DNA from: Aeromicrobium panaciterrae
GTDB taxonomy: Bacteria > Actinomycetota > Actinomycetes > Propionibacteriales > Nocardioidaceae
Length of the DNA: 64,000 nt
Direction of reading: 5' to 3'
Assembly: GCF_031457275.1 (NCBI RefSeq)
Contig: NZ_JAVDWH010000001.1
Location: 496,001 to 560,000, forward strand
Made by a program: the position numbers and the translations under genes. Under the pieces are notes generated by a model. The model did no database searches. It saw nothing but the letters and a program-made list of their open reading frames with translations, and was not told the DNA's origin. Below, piece after piece: positions 27,254 to 35,242 of this stretch; within the stretch, counting starts at the first letter, position 1, and every line of letters begins with the position of its first letter.

Positions 27254-28215
27254 GCCACTCCCTCGCTCTTGAGGGTTTCGGCGAGTTCGAAGAGGGCGCC
27301 AAGATCGATGCCGTCCGGGAGCGATGGAAGCTCGATCAACGGCTGGCCGCAGTCGACCAGGAGCTCGCGTTGGCTCTCCTGGAGATCCTGGCGCTTGAGG
27401 CTCGCGACACCACCAGCCATCAGGTCGAACGCGGCCTTGGGGTCGAGACCGACCGACTCCAGCGAGTCGCCGACGGCGTCAACCGTCACGTTGCGGGTGA
27501 GGAGTGCGGCCTTGGTGCTCGCGCTGACCATGGGCGGGCGTACGAGGTTGAGGATCACGTGACCGACCGGGAGCCGCTCACTCCGGAGTTCGGCGATTCC
27601 GTCGATCGTCTCCTGGACCGGCATCTCTTCGAGCACGGACACGAGGTGCACGCGGGTGTCCTTCGACCGCATCATCTCCATGATCGAGTCAGCCTGACGA
27701 CGGATCGGCCCGACCTTCGCCAGTCCTGCGACTTCGGAGTTGACGTTCAGGAACCGGGTGATGCGGCCGGTGGGCGGTGCGTCCATGACGACGGCGTCGT
27801 AGGTGAAGTCCCTGCCCTCGCGTCTCCGGGCGGCTTCGTAGACCTTGCCGGTCAGCAGCACGTCTCGTACGCCGGGTGCAATCGTCGTTGCGAAGTCGAT
27901 GATGCCGAAGCGGTCGAGCGCCTTGCCGGCGCGACCGAGTCGGTAGTACATCGCGAGGTATTCGAGCAGCGCGGACTCCGGGTCGATCGCCAGCGCATAG
28001 ACCGATCCACCTCCAAGGCCGACGGCGATCTTGCGCTCTTCGTACGGCAGCGGCGGTACGTCGAAAAGCTGCGCAATGCCTTGGCGTCCCTCGACCTCGC
28101 ACAGCAGAACCTTCTTGCCCTCGCCGGCCAGGGCCATCGCCAGAGCCGCGGCGACCGTCGTCTTGCCGGTGCCGCCCTTGCCGGTGACGACATGGAGCTG
28201 GGTCGAGAGAGCCAC
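27250..28215 (-). CDS. ArsA/Get3-like ATPase (Rv3679 counterpart)
   Basis: 321 residues. LHVVTGKGGTGKTTVAAALAMALAGEGKKVLLCEVEGRQGIAQLF holds the deviant Walker A and a switch-I-like segment at the very N-terminus; AVVMDAPPTGRITRFLNV is switch II. Middle sequences (EYLAMYYRLGRAGKALDRFGIIDFATTIAPG) match the mycobacterial protein group. Cytoplasmic. It is first in a two-gene operon with the second ATPase and is divergent from a small lipoprotein gene. Confidence 0.85.
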   Translation of the reverse strand: MALSTQLHVVTGKGGTGKTTVAAALAMALAGEGKKVLLCEVEGRQGIAQLFDVPPLPYEERKIAVGLGGGSVYALAIDPESALLEYLAMYYRLGRAGKALDRFGIIDFATTIAPGVRDVLLTGKVYEAARRREGRDFTYDAVVMDAPPTGRITRFLNVNSEVAGLAKVGPIRRQADSIMEMMRSKDTRVHLVSVLEEMPVQETIDGIAELRSERLPVGHVILNLVRPPMVSASTKAALLTRNVTVDAVGDSLESVGLDPKAAFDLMAGGVASLKRQDLQESQRELLVDCGQPLIELPSLPDGIDLGALFELAETLKSEGVA

Positions 28216-28323
28216 CTGCCGAGCGTACCGACCCTGTGTTCGTACGGCGCGTTCAGTGTTTTCCCTACTACCTCGGAAGGCCTGCGTACGTCAGCGTTGG
28301 GTCAACCCTCCCGAGGAGTCATC

Positions 28324-28884
28324 ATGCGCAAAACCCTTGCCGCCGGCGCTGTCCTGTTGATGTGTGCGCTGAGCGCGTGCGGTGGCTCGGACGGCGGTGG
28401 CTCTGATGCCTCCACCGGCGACAAGCCGGACACCAGCGGCGAGACGACCGCAGTGTTCGATGCCTGCAAGTCGATCACTCCCGCTGAGGCCGAAGCGGTG
28501 CTCGGGTACCCCGTCACCGTCGAGGAAACTCCCGGCGGCGGCTGCTCGTGGGGCAGCGAAGAAGATCCGCGACTTGCGTCGCTCTCGGTCAGCGCTGCTG
28601 GAGAGGCGGACGTGAACGGTGGTCTGGAGGCCGCCAAGGCTGGAACGACGGCCGTGCTCGACGGTGAGGCGGAGGACGTCCCAGGTCTGGGCGACGGCGC
28701 ATTCCTGGTTATCGGCCCGCTGAAGGGCGGCGGAGGCGAGTCGATCCAGGCTCAGGGCTCGATTCTGTCGGGCACTCAGCTGATCACGGTTGGCATCACT
28801 CAGCTGGGCGGAGCAGCAGTGACCGCGGACGCGGTGAAGGCTCAGGCCGACGCAGGTCTGAAGCTCGTCGGTTCCAAGCTCTGA
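28324..28884 (+). CDS. DUF3558-like lipoprotein
   Basis: 186 residues. ATG 28324 is chosen because GAGGAG lies 5 nt upstream and a signal peptide follows at once, ending in the lipobox LSAC (MRKTLAAGAVLLMCALSACGGS). A Gly/Ser/Asp linker leads into FDACKSITPAEAEAVLGYPVTVEETPGGGCSWGS, whose Cys pair and layout match the DUF3558 domain of secreted actinobacterial lipoproteins. The function of this domain is not known. The long in-frame extension upstream of 28324 runs antisense through the ATPase gene and is not used. Confidence 0.75.
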   Translation: MRKTLAAGAVLLMCALSACGGSDGGGSDASTGDKPDTSGETTAVFDACKSITPAEAEAVLGYPVTVEETPGGGCSWGSEEDPRLASLSVSAAGEADVNGGLEAAKAGTTAVLDGEAEDVPGLGDGAFLVIGPLKGGGGESIQAQGSILSGTQLITVGITQLGGAAVTADAVKAQADAGLKLVGSKL

Positions 28885-28917
28885 GTCCGTCCCGGGGAGA
28901 CTCAGCGCTCGACACAC

Positions 28918-28923
28918 TAGAGT
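28918..28923 (+). promoter_or_regulatory. -10 box of the DUF4177-ridA operon
   Basis: TAGAGT ends 6 nt before ATG 28930, predicting a leaderless mRNA that covers the small DUF4177 gene and the coupled downstream genes. Confidence 0.5.
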
Positions 28924-28929
28924 CGCGTC

Positions 28930-29085
28930 ATGAGCAAATGGGAATACATGACCGCACCTGTGCTGGTGCACGCGACCAAGCAGATTCTCGACAACTTCGG
29001 GTCTGACGGCTGGGAGCTGGTCCAGATCGTGCCGGGTATGAACCCCGAGAACCTCGTCGCCTACTTCAAGCGTCCGTTGGCATGA
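28930..29085 (+). CDS. Small DUF4177-type protein (Rv3678A counterpart)
   Basis: 51 residues: MSKWEYMTAPVL at the start and DNFGSDGWELVQIVPG in the middle, the WEY...GWELV pattern of DUF4177 proteins, ending AYFKRPLA. Its stop overlaps the ridA start (ATGA), so the two are translationally coupled. A gene of this size lies at the same place beside the RidA gene in M. tuberculosis. No function is known. The leaderless -10 supports the start. Confidence 0.8.
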   Translation: MSKWEYMTAPVLVHATKQILDNFGSDGWELVQIVPGMNPENLVAYFKRPLA

Positions 29086-29543
29086 GCGCGGTCGAGGATC
29101 GTCTCGCCGGGCTCGACCTGGTCGTCCCCACCGTGCCGGCGCCCGTCGCGGCCTACATCCCCGCGGTGCGCACCGGCTCGTACGTTTTCACGTCCGGCCA
29201 GCTGCCCCTGCGCGACGGCCAGTTGTTGCTGACCGGCAAGGTCGGCGGCGAAGTATCCGCCGAAGAGGCCTACGACTGCGCCAAGCAGTGCGCCCTCAAT
29301 GCGATCGCCGCCGTCAAGTCGCAGGTCGATGACCTCGACGAGGTGGTGCGCGTCGTGAAGGCGACCGTGTTCGTCGCGAGCACTCCTGACTTCACTGGCC
29401 AGCCCGGAGTGGCCAACGGTGCGAGCGAACTGTTCGCCGCTGCCTTCGGTGATGCTGGTCAGCACGCGCGCAGCGCCGTTGGCGTACCCGTTCTCCCGCT
29501 TGATGCTCCCGTCGAGGTCGAGCTCATCGTCGAGATCGGCTGA
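29082..29543 (+). CDS. RidA-family enamine/imine deaminase-like protein
   Basis: 153 residues of the YjgF/YER057c/UK114 fold: AYIPAVRTGSYVFTSGQLPLRDGQLLLTGKVG at the start, AYDCAKQCALNAIAAVKSQVDDLDEVVRVVKATVFVAS in the middle, and GQHARSAVGVPVLPLDAPVEVELIVEI at the end. The Arg in HARSAVG corresponds to the catalytic arginine that binds the carboxylate of reactive enamines. Likely role: removal of 2-aminoacrylate-type intermediates in the cytoplasm. Part of a compact operon with DUF4177, NUDIX and metallo-beta-lactamase genes. Confidence 0.88.
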   Translation: MSAVEDRLAGLDLVVPTVPAPVAAYIPAVRTGSYVFTSGQLPLRDGQLLLTGKVGGEVSAEEAYDCAKQCALNAIAAVKSQVDDLDEVVRVVKATVFVASTPDFTGQPGVANGASELFAAAFGDAGQHARSAVGVPVLPLDAPVEVELIVEIG

Positions 29544-29545
29544 CA

Positions 29546-30364
29546 ATGCGCATCCCGGTTCCGGAGATGCTCAAGGAGCGGGCCGCGATTGCCGCCGACA
29601 ACCCGGTAGCGCCGCGTGACGCTGCGACCGTCGTTGTCGTACGTGATGGTGCGGACGGCATCGAGGCCTACCTCCTGCGTCGCCAGCCGACCATGGAGTT
29701 CGCCCCCGGTATGTACGTGTTCCCTGGCGGCGGTGTCGACGATGCCGATCGCAACGCCGAGGTGCCGTGGGCCGGCCCGCCGCCGTCCGTGTGGGCCGAG
29801 CGCTTCGGCTGCTCGGAGGACATCGCCAAGGGACTCGTGTGTGCTGCAGTGCGGGAAACGTTCGAGGAGTCGGGTGTGCTGCTGGCTGGCCCGGATGCCA
29901 ACTCGGTCGTCGCCGACACGAGCGGGCCCGAGTTCCAGCAGGCACGACTCGCACTTGAGGCGCGGGAGTTGACGTTCGGTGCCTACCTGGCTGACTCGGG
30001 TCTCGTACTGCGCGCGGACCTGCTGGGTGCCTGGTCGCACTGGATCACGCCGATCTTCGAGCCGCGCCGCTTCGACACTCGGTTCTTCGTAGCTGTGCTG
30101 CCCGAGGGCCAGTCCGTCGGTGAGCTCGCCCGTGAGTCGGATCGCGCGCTCTGGGCCCCGCTGAGCAAGGTCCTGGAGGCTGTTGAGAGCGGAGCCTCGG
30201 GCATGCTGCCGCCGACGTTCTTCACCTGCAAGGAGATCGCCGGTCTCGCCGCATCTGAGGTGCTCGGCGCCGCCGAGAAGCGCACGATCCGTGCCATCCA
30301 GCCGACGCTGGTCGAGGTTGATGGCGAACTGTTCCTGGAGAGCGACACGGGAGGTCTGGCATGA
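29546..30364 (+). CDS. NUDIX hydrolase
   Basis: 272 residues. An N-terminal strand block (PRDAATVVVVRDGADGIEAYLLRRQPTMEFAPGMYVFPGGGVDDADR) leads to the Nudix helix CAAVRETFEESGVLLAG. The RExxEExG core is intact, but the distance from the Gly pair to it is longer than in the classic Nudix box, as in the group sometimes annotated as NUDIX/acyl-CoA N-acyltransferase-like proteins. The substrate is presumably a nucleoside diphosphate derivative or CoA. It starts 2 bp after ridA and overlaps the metallo-hydrolase by 4 bp. Confidence 0.82.
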   Translation: MRIPVPEMLKERAAIAADNPVAPRDAATVVVVRDGADGIEAYLLRRQPTMEFAPGMYVFPGGGVDDADRNAEVPWAGPPPSVWAERFGCSEDIAKGLVCAAVRETFEESGVLLAGPDANSVVADTSGPEFQQARLALEARELTFGAYLADSGLVLRADLLGAWSHWITPIFEPRRFDTRFFVAVLPEGQSVGELARESDRALWAPLSKVLEAVESGASGMLPPTFFTCKEIAGLAASEVLGAAEKRTIRAIQPTLVEVDGELFLESDTGGLA

Positions 30365-31128
30365 GCGCGACGAAGGTGACTGAGCGGGCGTCAGTCCTGC
30401 GCTGTGACAACCCCGGGATGATGACGCTCGAGGGCACCAACACCTGGATCCTTCGCGAAGGCTCGGGTCGGGCTGTTGTCATCGATCCGGGACCAGACGA
30501 CGAGGCTCACATCGCTGCCGTCGTCGAGGCTGCGGGAGAAGTCGGCCTGGTGCTTTTCACGCATCGGCACTTCGATCACACGGATGCGCTCTCGCGCATG
30601 GTGGATCTCACTGGCGCTCCGACGCGTGCCACAGATCCCGAGTTCTGCCGCAACGCTGAGCCCCTTGTTGATGGCGAGGTCATCGACATCGATGGTCTGC
30701 AGATCGAAGTGCTCGCGACCCCAGGGCACACGAATGACTCGACCTGCTTCATTCTCGGTGCCGAGGCGACGCTGTTCACCGGCGACACGATCCTCGGCCG
30801 CGGCACCACGATCGTGGCGCACCCTGACGGCGTGCTCGGCCCGTACCTCGACTCGTTGGCGCACATCCGTGAGCTCGTCGAGGAGGGACTGGTGACCCGC
30901 ATCCTGCCCGGACATGGACCGGTCATCGACGATCCGGCTTCGGTGGTCGACTTCTATCTGGAGCACCGCGCTGAACGGCTCGACCAGGTACGCGCTGCTG
31001 TCGCGGCCGGAGCGGTCACCCCCCGTGAGGTTGTCGAGCGGGTCTACTCAGACGTCGACGAAATCCTGTGGCCCGCCGCTGACCTGTCGGTCGCGGCACA
31101 GCTCACGTACCTGCAGCAGCAGAACTAG
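30361..31128 (+). CDS. Metallo-beta-lactamase-fold hydrolase
   Basis: 255 residues. The zinc motif is LFTHRHFDHTDAL (H-x-H-x-D-H), followed by ATPGHTNDSTCF, FTGDTILGRGTTIV and ILPGHGPVI, giving all the usual ligands. A C-terminal helical domain (ERLDQVRAAVAAGAVTPREVVERVYSDV) is typical of the LACTB2/glyoxalase-II-like group, some of whose members are RNases. The M. tuberculosis counterpart (Rv3677c) also adjoins crp. Convergent with crp here; a long inverted repeat fills the gap. Physiological substrate unknown. Confidence 0.86.
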   Translation: MSATKVTERASVLRCDNPGMMTLEGTNTWILREGSGRAVVIDPGPDDEAHIAAVVEAAGEVGLVLFTHRHFDHTDALSRMVDLTGAPTRATDPEFCRNAEPLVDGEVIDIDGLQIEVLATPGHTNDSTCFILGAEATLFTGDTILGRGTTIVAHPDGVLGPYLDSLAHIRELVEEGLVTRILPGHGPVIDDPASVVDFYLEHRAERLDQVRAAVAAGAVTPREVVERVYSDVDEILWPAADLSVAAQLTYLQQQN

Positions 31129-31293
31129 GGCACACCTCCCGGCTGGCGCTCGGCTCGCGCGGCCCCGCATCCCGCCCGGCGGCGTTATCGTCGGTCGACG
31201 GACAACCCCGGTCCGCCTCCCTCCTCTGCCTTGCCGGATCGGGCGCGGATGCCACGCTCCCTGATCGACCGCCAACCGGGAGGTGCGCCCTAG
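31125..31293 (-). repeat. Long inverted-repeat element between convergent genes (structured RNA or repeat)
   Basis: 24-bp arms at 31125-31148 and 31270-31293 differ at two positions. In a minus-strand RNA both differences become G-U pairs, giving an unbroken stem; in a plus-strand RNA they are A-C mismatches. The 121-nt interior holds further pairings (GCATCCCGCCCGG with CCGGATCGGGC...GGATGC; CGGAC-AACCC-CGGTCCG). The arms include the stop codons of both the metallo-hydrolase and crp. It could be a bidirectional terminator, a 3'-UTR RNA of crp, or a MITE-like repeat. Confidence 0.6.
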
Positions 31294-31967
31294 CGCGCGC
31301 GGCGCTGCAGTCGCTCGAGATCGAGGATTACGACGCTGCGGGGCTCCAGGCGAAGCCAGCCGCGTGACGCGAAGTCAGCGAGGGCCTTGTTGACCGTCTC
31401 GCGCGAAGCACCGACGAGCTGAGCCAGCTCTTCCTGCGTGAGGTCGTGGTTGACGTGTACGCCGTCGTCAGCGCGGCGACCGAAGCGGGAAGCCAGATCG
31501 AGCAGGGCCTTCGCGACGCGACCGGGCACGTCGGAGAAGACCAGGTCACCGACGACCTCGTTGGTGCGACGCAGACGTCCTGCGAGCTGGTTGAGGAGTG
31601 CATGGGCGACATCAGGATGGGCGCTGAGCACCGGGCTGAGCGCTGCGTGGCCGAGGCTCTTGAGCTCGACGTCGGTGACGGCAGTGGCCGTGGCCGAGCG
31701 CGGTCCGGGATCGAAGAAGGACAGCTCACCGAACATCTGGCCGGGGCCGAGGATCGCCAACAGGTTCTCGCGACCGTCAGGAGAGGTGCGGCCGAGCTTG
31801 ACCTTGCCGTCGGTGACGACGTACAGCTGATCGCCGTCATCGCCCTCGTTGAAAAGAATCTCGCCACGGCGAAGGCTCGCCGGGGACATGGAAGCCTCGA
31901 GTGCCCCAGCTGCCTCGTCGTCGAGACCTGAGAACAGCGGTGCCTGGCGGAGAACGTCGTCGGTCAT
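31290..31967 (-). CDS. crp: Cyclic-nucleotide-binding regulator Crp
   Basis: 225 residues from ATG 31967, which has AAGGAA at a good distance; the in-frame ATG ten codons upstream lacks one. An N-terminal cNMP-binding barrel (LRQAPLFSGLDDEAAGALEASM...GEILFNEGDDGDQLYVV) has the phosphate-binding cassette MFGELSFFDPGPRSATATA, with the Glu and Arg needed for cAMP. The helix-turn-helix is LTQEELAQLVGASRETVNKALADFASRGWL. Size and neighbours match M. tuberculosis Crp (Rv3676). Crp-like TGTGA-N6-TCAC sites upstream of acs and actP in this window are plausible targets. Confidence 0.92.
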   Translation of the reverse strand: MTDDVLRQAPLFSGLDDEAAGALEASMSPASLRRGEILFNEGDDGDQLYVVTDGKVKLGRTSPDGRENLLAILGPGQMFGELSFFDPGPRSATATAVTDVELKSLGHAALSPVLSAHPDVAHALLNQLAGRLRRTNEVVGDLVFSDVPGRVAKALLDLASRFGRRADDGVHVNHDLTQEELAQLVGASRETVNKALADFASRGWLRLEPRSVVILDLERLQRRAR

Positions 31968-32063
31968 GATTCCTTCTGTCCCTGTTGCATGGGTCACAGT
32001 GTGTGCACCCGCAGGAAGTTTCCCACATCAGGGCGGGTCATGCGGAGACACTCGCTATCCACG

Positions 32064-32069
32064 TACGCT
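32064..32069 (+). promoter_or_regulatory. -10 box of nth
   Basis: TACGCT ends 7 nt before GTG 32077 and supports that start as a leaderless one for the nth operon. Confidence 0.4.
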
Positions 32070-32076
32070 GGAGCGC

Positions 32077-32796
32077 GTGCCGACCGACCCGATGAGACCG
32101 GACACGGCACTCGTGCGCCGAGCCCGTCGAGTCAATCGAGTGCTCGCCGAGACCTACCCAGATGCGCGCTGTGAGCTCGATTTCACCAACCCATTCGAGC
32201 TGCTCATCGCCACAGTCCTGTCGGCGCAAACGACCGATCGCCGGGTCAATGCGATCACGCCGACCCTGTTTCGTGCTTATCCAGACGCCTTCGCGCTGGC
32301 AGCCGCCGATCCTGAGGCAGTCGAGACGATCATCAAGCCCACGGGCTTCTTCCGAGCCAAGACCAAGAGCGTGCTCGGTCTGTCGGCTGCTCTGGTCGAG
32401 CACCATGAAGGAGTCGTGCCAGGTCGACTCGAAGATCTGATCAAGCTGCCGGGTGTGGGCCGCAAGACGGCGTTCGTCGTACTCGGCAATGCATTCGACG
32501 TGCCCGGACTGACGGTCGACACGCACTTCGCCCGGTTGATCCGACGCCTCGCGTTCGTGACGCCCGAGATCGCGGCTGATCCAGTGAAGGCCGAACACGC
32601 GGTCGCCGCGATCTTCCCGCGCAAGGACTGGACGATGTTGAGCCACCACCTGATTTGGCACGGTCGCCGGTGCTGCCACGCCAAGAAGCCCGCGTGCGGT
32701 GCCTGCTCGGTGGCCCACTGGTGCCCGGCTTTCGGAACGGGACCGACCGATCCGGTCGAGGCAGCCAAGCTCGTCACCACGCAAGGTCCTGCATGA
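32077..32796 (+). CDS. nth: Endonuclease III
   Basis: 239 residues. The helix-hairpin-helix LEDLIKLPGVGRKTAFVVLGNAF contains the catalytic Lys, and TVDTHFARLIRRL holds the catalytic Asp. The C-terminal Fe-S loop is C-x6-C-x2-C-x5-C (CHAKKPACGACSVAHWC). It removes oxidised pyrimidines from DNA and cleaves the abasic site. GTG 32077 is preferred because a -10 box lies 7 nt before it; ATG 32092 is possible. Divergent from crp and first of a coupled run nth-tlpA-NUDIX-marP in which each start overlaps the previous stop, as in mycobacteria. Confidence 0.94.
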   Translation: MPTDPMRPDTALVRRARRVNRVLAETYPDARCELDFTNPFELLIATVLSAQTTDRRVNAITPTLFRAYPDAFALAAADPEAVETIIKPTGFFRAKTKSVLGLSAALVEHHEGVVPGRLEDLIKLPGVGRKTAFVVLGNAFDVPGLTVDTHFARLIRRLAFVTPEIAADPVKAEHAVAAIFPRKDWTMLSHHLIWHGRRCCHAKKPACGACSVAHWCPAFGTGPTDPVEAAKLVTTQGPA

Positions 32797-33401
32797 AGCG
32801 AGTGATCGTGGTGGCGCTGCTCTTGGCGCTGGCCGGGTGCACGAGTGCGCCCAGCGGAGAGAAGCCGACGTTCGGTGGTGGCTCTGCACCGGCAGTTGAC
32901 GAGTCCGCGCTGGCAACCGCCAAAGCCGCGGCCGGCATTGAGGAGTGCCCGGCGAGCAATGCCCCTGTCCCGGACAAGAAGGCATTGCCCGACACCACCC
33001 TCGACTGCCTCGGCGGTGGGAAGCGCGTCAATCTCTCCGGAGTCGCTGGAACGCCGACCGTCATCAACCTCTGGGCGTCCTGGTGCGAGCCGTGTCGCAA
33101 GGAGCTTCCGCTGCTGGCAAAAGCGGACAAGCAGTACGGATCGGCACTTCGCGTCCTGGGCGTCGATTTTGACGATCCTGCGCCAGACGATGCGATTGAA
33201 CTGCTCAAGGTTTCCGGCGTGACGTACCCGCAATTGGTCGATCGCGACTCAGCAATCAGGACATCGTTGGCCGTCGTCGGTCTGCCGCAGACAGTATTTG
33301 TGGACGCACAGGGGAGAATGGTCGCCACGGAGCGCACACCGTTCCGCTCGTACGCCGAACTCACTGCTGCGATCAAACAACACCTCGGAGTGACTCCATG
33401 A
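32793..33401 (+). CDS. TlpA/ResA-like thiol-disulfide lipoprotein
   Basis: 202 residues. ATG 32793 overlaps the nth stop and is directly followed by a lipoprotein signal (MKRVIVVALLLALAGC). The thioredoxin fold holds the redox motif WASWCEPCRKELPLLAKA (C-E-P-C) and the cis-Pro segment VVGLPQTVFVDAQGR. TLDCLGGGKRVNLSGVAGTPTVINLW is the TlpA-type start. It would act outside the membrane on disulfides, perhaps in cytochrome or wall-protein maturation. Mycobacterial counterpart: Rv3673c, at the same position between nth and the NUDIX gene. Confidence 0.88.
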   Translation: MKRVIVVALLLALAGCTSAPSGEKPTFGGGSAPAVDESALATAKAAAGIEECPASNAPVPDKKALPDTTLDCLGGGKRVNLSGVAGTPTVINLWASWCEPCRKELPLLAKADKQYGSALRVLGVDFDDPAPDDAIELLKVSGVTYPQLVDRDSAIRTSLAVVGLPQTVFVDAQGRMVATERTPFRSYAELTAAIKQHLGVTP

Positions 33402-34057
33402 CGGGCGAGACTGTGCCTGGCGAGAATCTGCCGGAGTGGCTTCGCCCCCTGGCTGAACTCGCCAGCTCGGTTGAGGCTGAGCAGTTGGCACCCACGTTCC
33501 CGCATCCTCCGGACAATGCTCGACCCGCAGCCGTACTCATGTTGTTCGCGGACGGAGACGACGGACCCGAGCTGTTGCTCACCGAACGAGCGAGCACCCT
33601 TCGCAATCACGCCGGTCAGATCTCGTTCCCGGGCGGAGCGTCAGATCCGGGCGATGCCGATGCGGCTGCCACCGCGTTGCGCGAGGCCCAAGAGGAAGTC
33701 GGTCTCGACCCCGCGACGGTCGAGGTGTTCGGGCAGCTCCCGCCACTGTGGGTGCCGCCGAGCAACTTCGCCGTCACGCCGATCCTCGCCTACTGGCGCG
33801 AACCACAGCAGCTGCATCCCGTAGACGCTGCTGAAGTCGGCGCGATCATCCATCACCCGATTCGTCAGCTGATGGATCCGGCCAACCGGTTCAGCGTCAC
33901 CCATCCCTCGGGATGGAAGGGGCCGGGCTTCGACGTCGGCAGCGAGGTTCCGCTCTGGGGCTTCACCGGCGGAATCATCTCTCGCCTGTTCGAACGTCTC
34001 GGCTGGGAACAGCCTTGGGACGACACTGTCACCCGACCACTCCCGGAGATCATGTGA
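33398..34057 (+). CDS. NUDIX hydrolase (CoA pyrophosphatase-like)
   Basis: 219 residues. ISFPGGASDPGDADAAATALREAQEEVGLD contains the NUDIX box (G-x5-E pattern slightly shifted; REAQEEVG) preceded by the LLTERASTLRNHAGQISFPGG segment that marks the CoA-pyrophosphatase (NudL/YeaB) group. It probably splits CoA and related compounds into phosphopantetheine and 3',5'-ADP. Coupled by 4-bp overlaps to the thioredoxin gene before it and marP after it. Confidence 0.88.
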   Translation: MTGETVPGENLPEWLRPLAELASSVEAEQLAPTFPHPPDNARPAAVLMLFADGDDGPELLLTERASTLRNHAGQISFPGGASDPGDADAAATALREAQEEVGLDPATVEVFGQLPPLWVPPSNFAVTPILAYWREPQQLHPVDAAEVGAIIHHPIRQLMDPANRFSVTHPSGWKGPGFDVGSEVPLWGFTGGIISRLFERLGWEQPWDDTVTRPLPEIM

Positions 34058-35226
34058 ATTCCCTCGACCTACTGATCGTCCTCGTGCTGGTGGCATACGC
34101 GATCTCTGGCTACTTCCAGGGATTCGTGGTCAACCTCATCGCGACCGTCGGTCTGCTGCTGGGTGGTCTGCTTGCCATCGCGGTGGTCCCCAAGCTGATG
34201 TCGGGCCGTACGCCGACGCTGACGACCTCGCTCATTGCGCTCGGAGCCGTGATTGGTGCGGCCGCGATCGGCCAAGGCATCGGCACGTATGTCGGCAGCA
34301 ATCTGCGCGACGGGTTGAGGTGGCGACCGCTGCGATGGGTCGACGCTGTTGCCGGCAGCGTGCTCAGCATGGTCGCCGTCCTGTGCGCTGCATGGGCACT
34401 CGGCTACTCGGTGAGTGGCGCATCGATCCCTTACATCTCCACGGCCTCCCGCGACTCGACGATCCTCGAGAAGGTCGACGGCGTCATGCCCACTCAGGCG
34501 AGCGACGTCCTTCGGGCGTTCAACGAGGTGCTCGACTCCAACCTGTTCCCGCGTTACATCGATCCGTTCGAGAACGAGGACATCAAGGCGGTGGCGCCTC
34601 CCGACACTGCGACGCTGGCCAGTCTTGGTGTTCGCGAGGCCGCAGGCAGTGTCGTCAAGATCCTCGGTGAGGCGTCCTGTCAGCGCGGGATCGAAGGTTC
34701 GGGATTTGCCTACGCACCAGAGCGCATCATGACGAACGCGCACGTGGTCGCCGGTGTCAGCGACCCGGTCGTGGTCATCAGTGGCCGTCGCCTCCCGGCC
34801 ACCGTTGTCGTGTTCGATCCCAAGCTCGACATCGCCGTACTCCGGGTGGACGGGCTCAACCTGACCCCGCTCGCCTTCGACTCGACCGGCGATCAGGGTG
34901 ACCCCGCGGCAATCCTCGGGTTCCCCGAGAACGGTCCCTTCGATGCTCGCGCGGCTCGTATCCGAAGCGTGATGGACCTGCGCAGCCCGGACATCTATGA
35001 CCGTGGCGAGACGGTCCGTGAGACGTACTCGATCCGCGGGCTCGTACGCTCCGGCAACTCCGGCGGGCCGCTGGTGTCTGAGGATGGCGACGTGTACGGC
35101 GTGATCTTCGCGGCCTCGGTGACTGACTCATCAACGGGCTATGCCCTCACGGCTGATCAGGTTTCTGCGAATGCCAGCAAGGGACGCTCGTCCACCAGCG
35201 AAGTCTCGACCGGAAAATGCGCATGA
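34054..35226 (+). CDS. marP: MarP-type membrane serine protease
   Basis: 390 residues from GTG 34054, overlapping the NUDIX stop. Four N-terminal transmembrane helices of the CvpA-like type (residues about 1-125: LDLLIVLVLVAYAISGYFQG and three more) precede an external chymotrypsin-like protease. The triad is His230 (MTNAHVVAG), Asp259 (KLDIAVLRV) and Ser336 (RSGNSGGPL). Spacing agrees with M. tuberculosis MarP (His235, Asp264, Ser343), which protects against acid stress through peptidoglycan hydrolase processing. Cys pairing near 208-212 (EASCQRGIEGSGF) may form the redox disulfide known there. Confidence 0.93.
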   Translation: MNSLDLLIVLVLVAYAISGYFQGFVVNLIATVGLLLGGLLAIAVVPKLMSGRTPTLTTSLIALGAVIGAAAIGQGIGTYVGSNLRDGLRWRPLRWVDAVAGSVLSMVAVLCAAWALGYSVSGASIPYISTASRDSTILEKVDGVMPTQASDVLRAFNEVLDSNLFPRYIDPFENEDIKAVAPPDTATLASLGVREAAGSVVKILGEASCQRGIEGSGFAYAPERIMTNAHVVAGVSDPVVVISGRRLPATVVVFDPKLDIAVLRVDGLNLTPLAFDSTGDQGDPAAILGFPENGPFDARAARIRSVMDLRSPDIYDRGETVRETYSIRGLVRSGNSGGPLVSEDGDVYGVIFAASVTDSSTGYALTADQVSANASKGRSSTSEVSTGKCA

Positions 35227-35242
35227 GAAGAGGGGGCGCCTG

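Noticed and set aside
27235..28323. Long plus-strand frame leading into the DUF3558 lipoprotein
   Set aside because: Antisense to the ArsA-like ATPase; the lipoprotein has its own ribosome site and signal peptide at 28324.
31989..32014. TCACA...TGTGC sequence in the crp-nth gap as a Crp autoregulatory site
   Set aside because: Half-sites point outward relative to TGTGA-N6-TCACA and spacing does not fit; only the acs and actP sites were kept.
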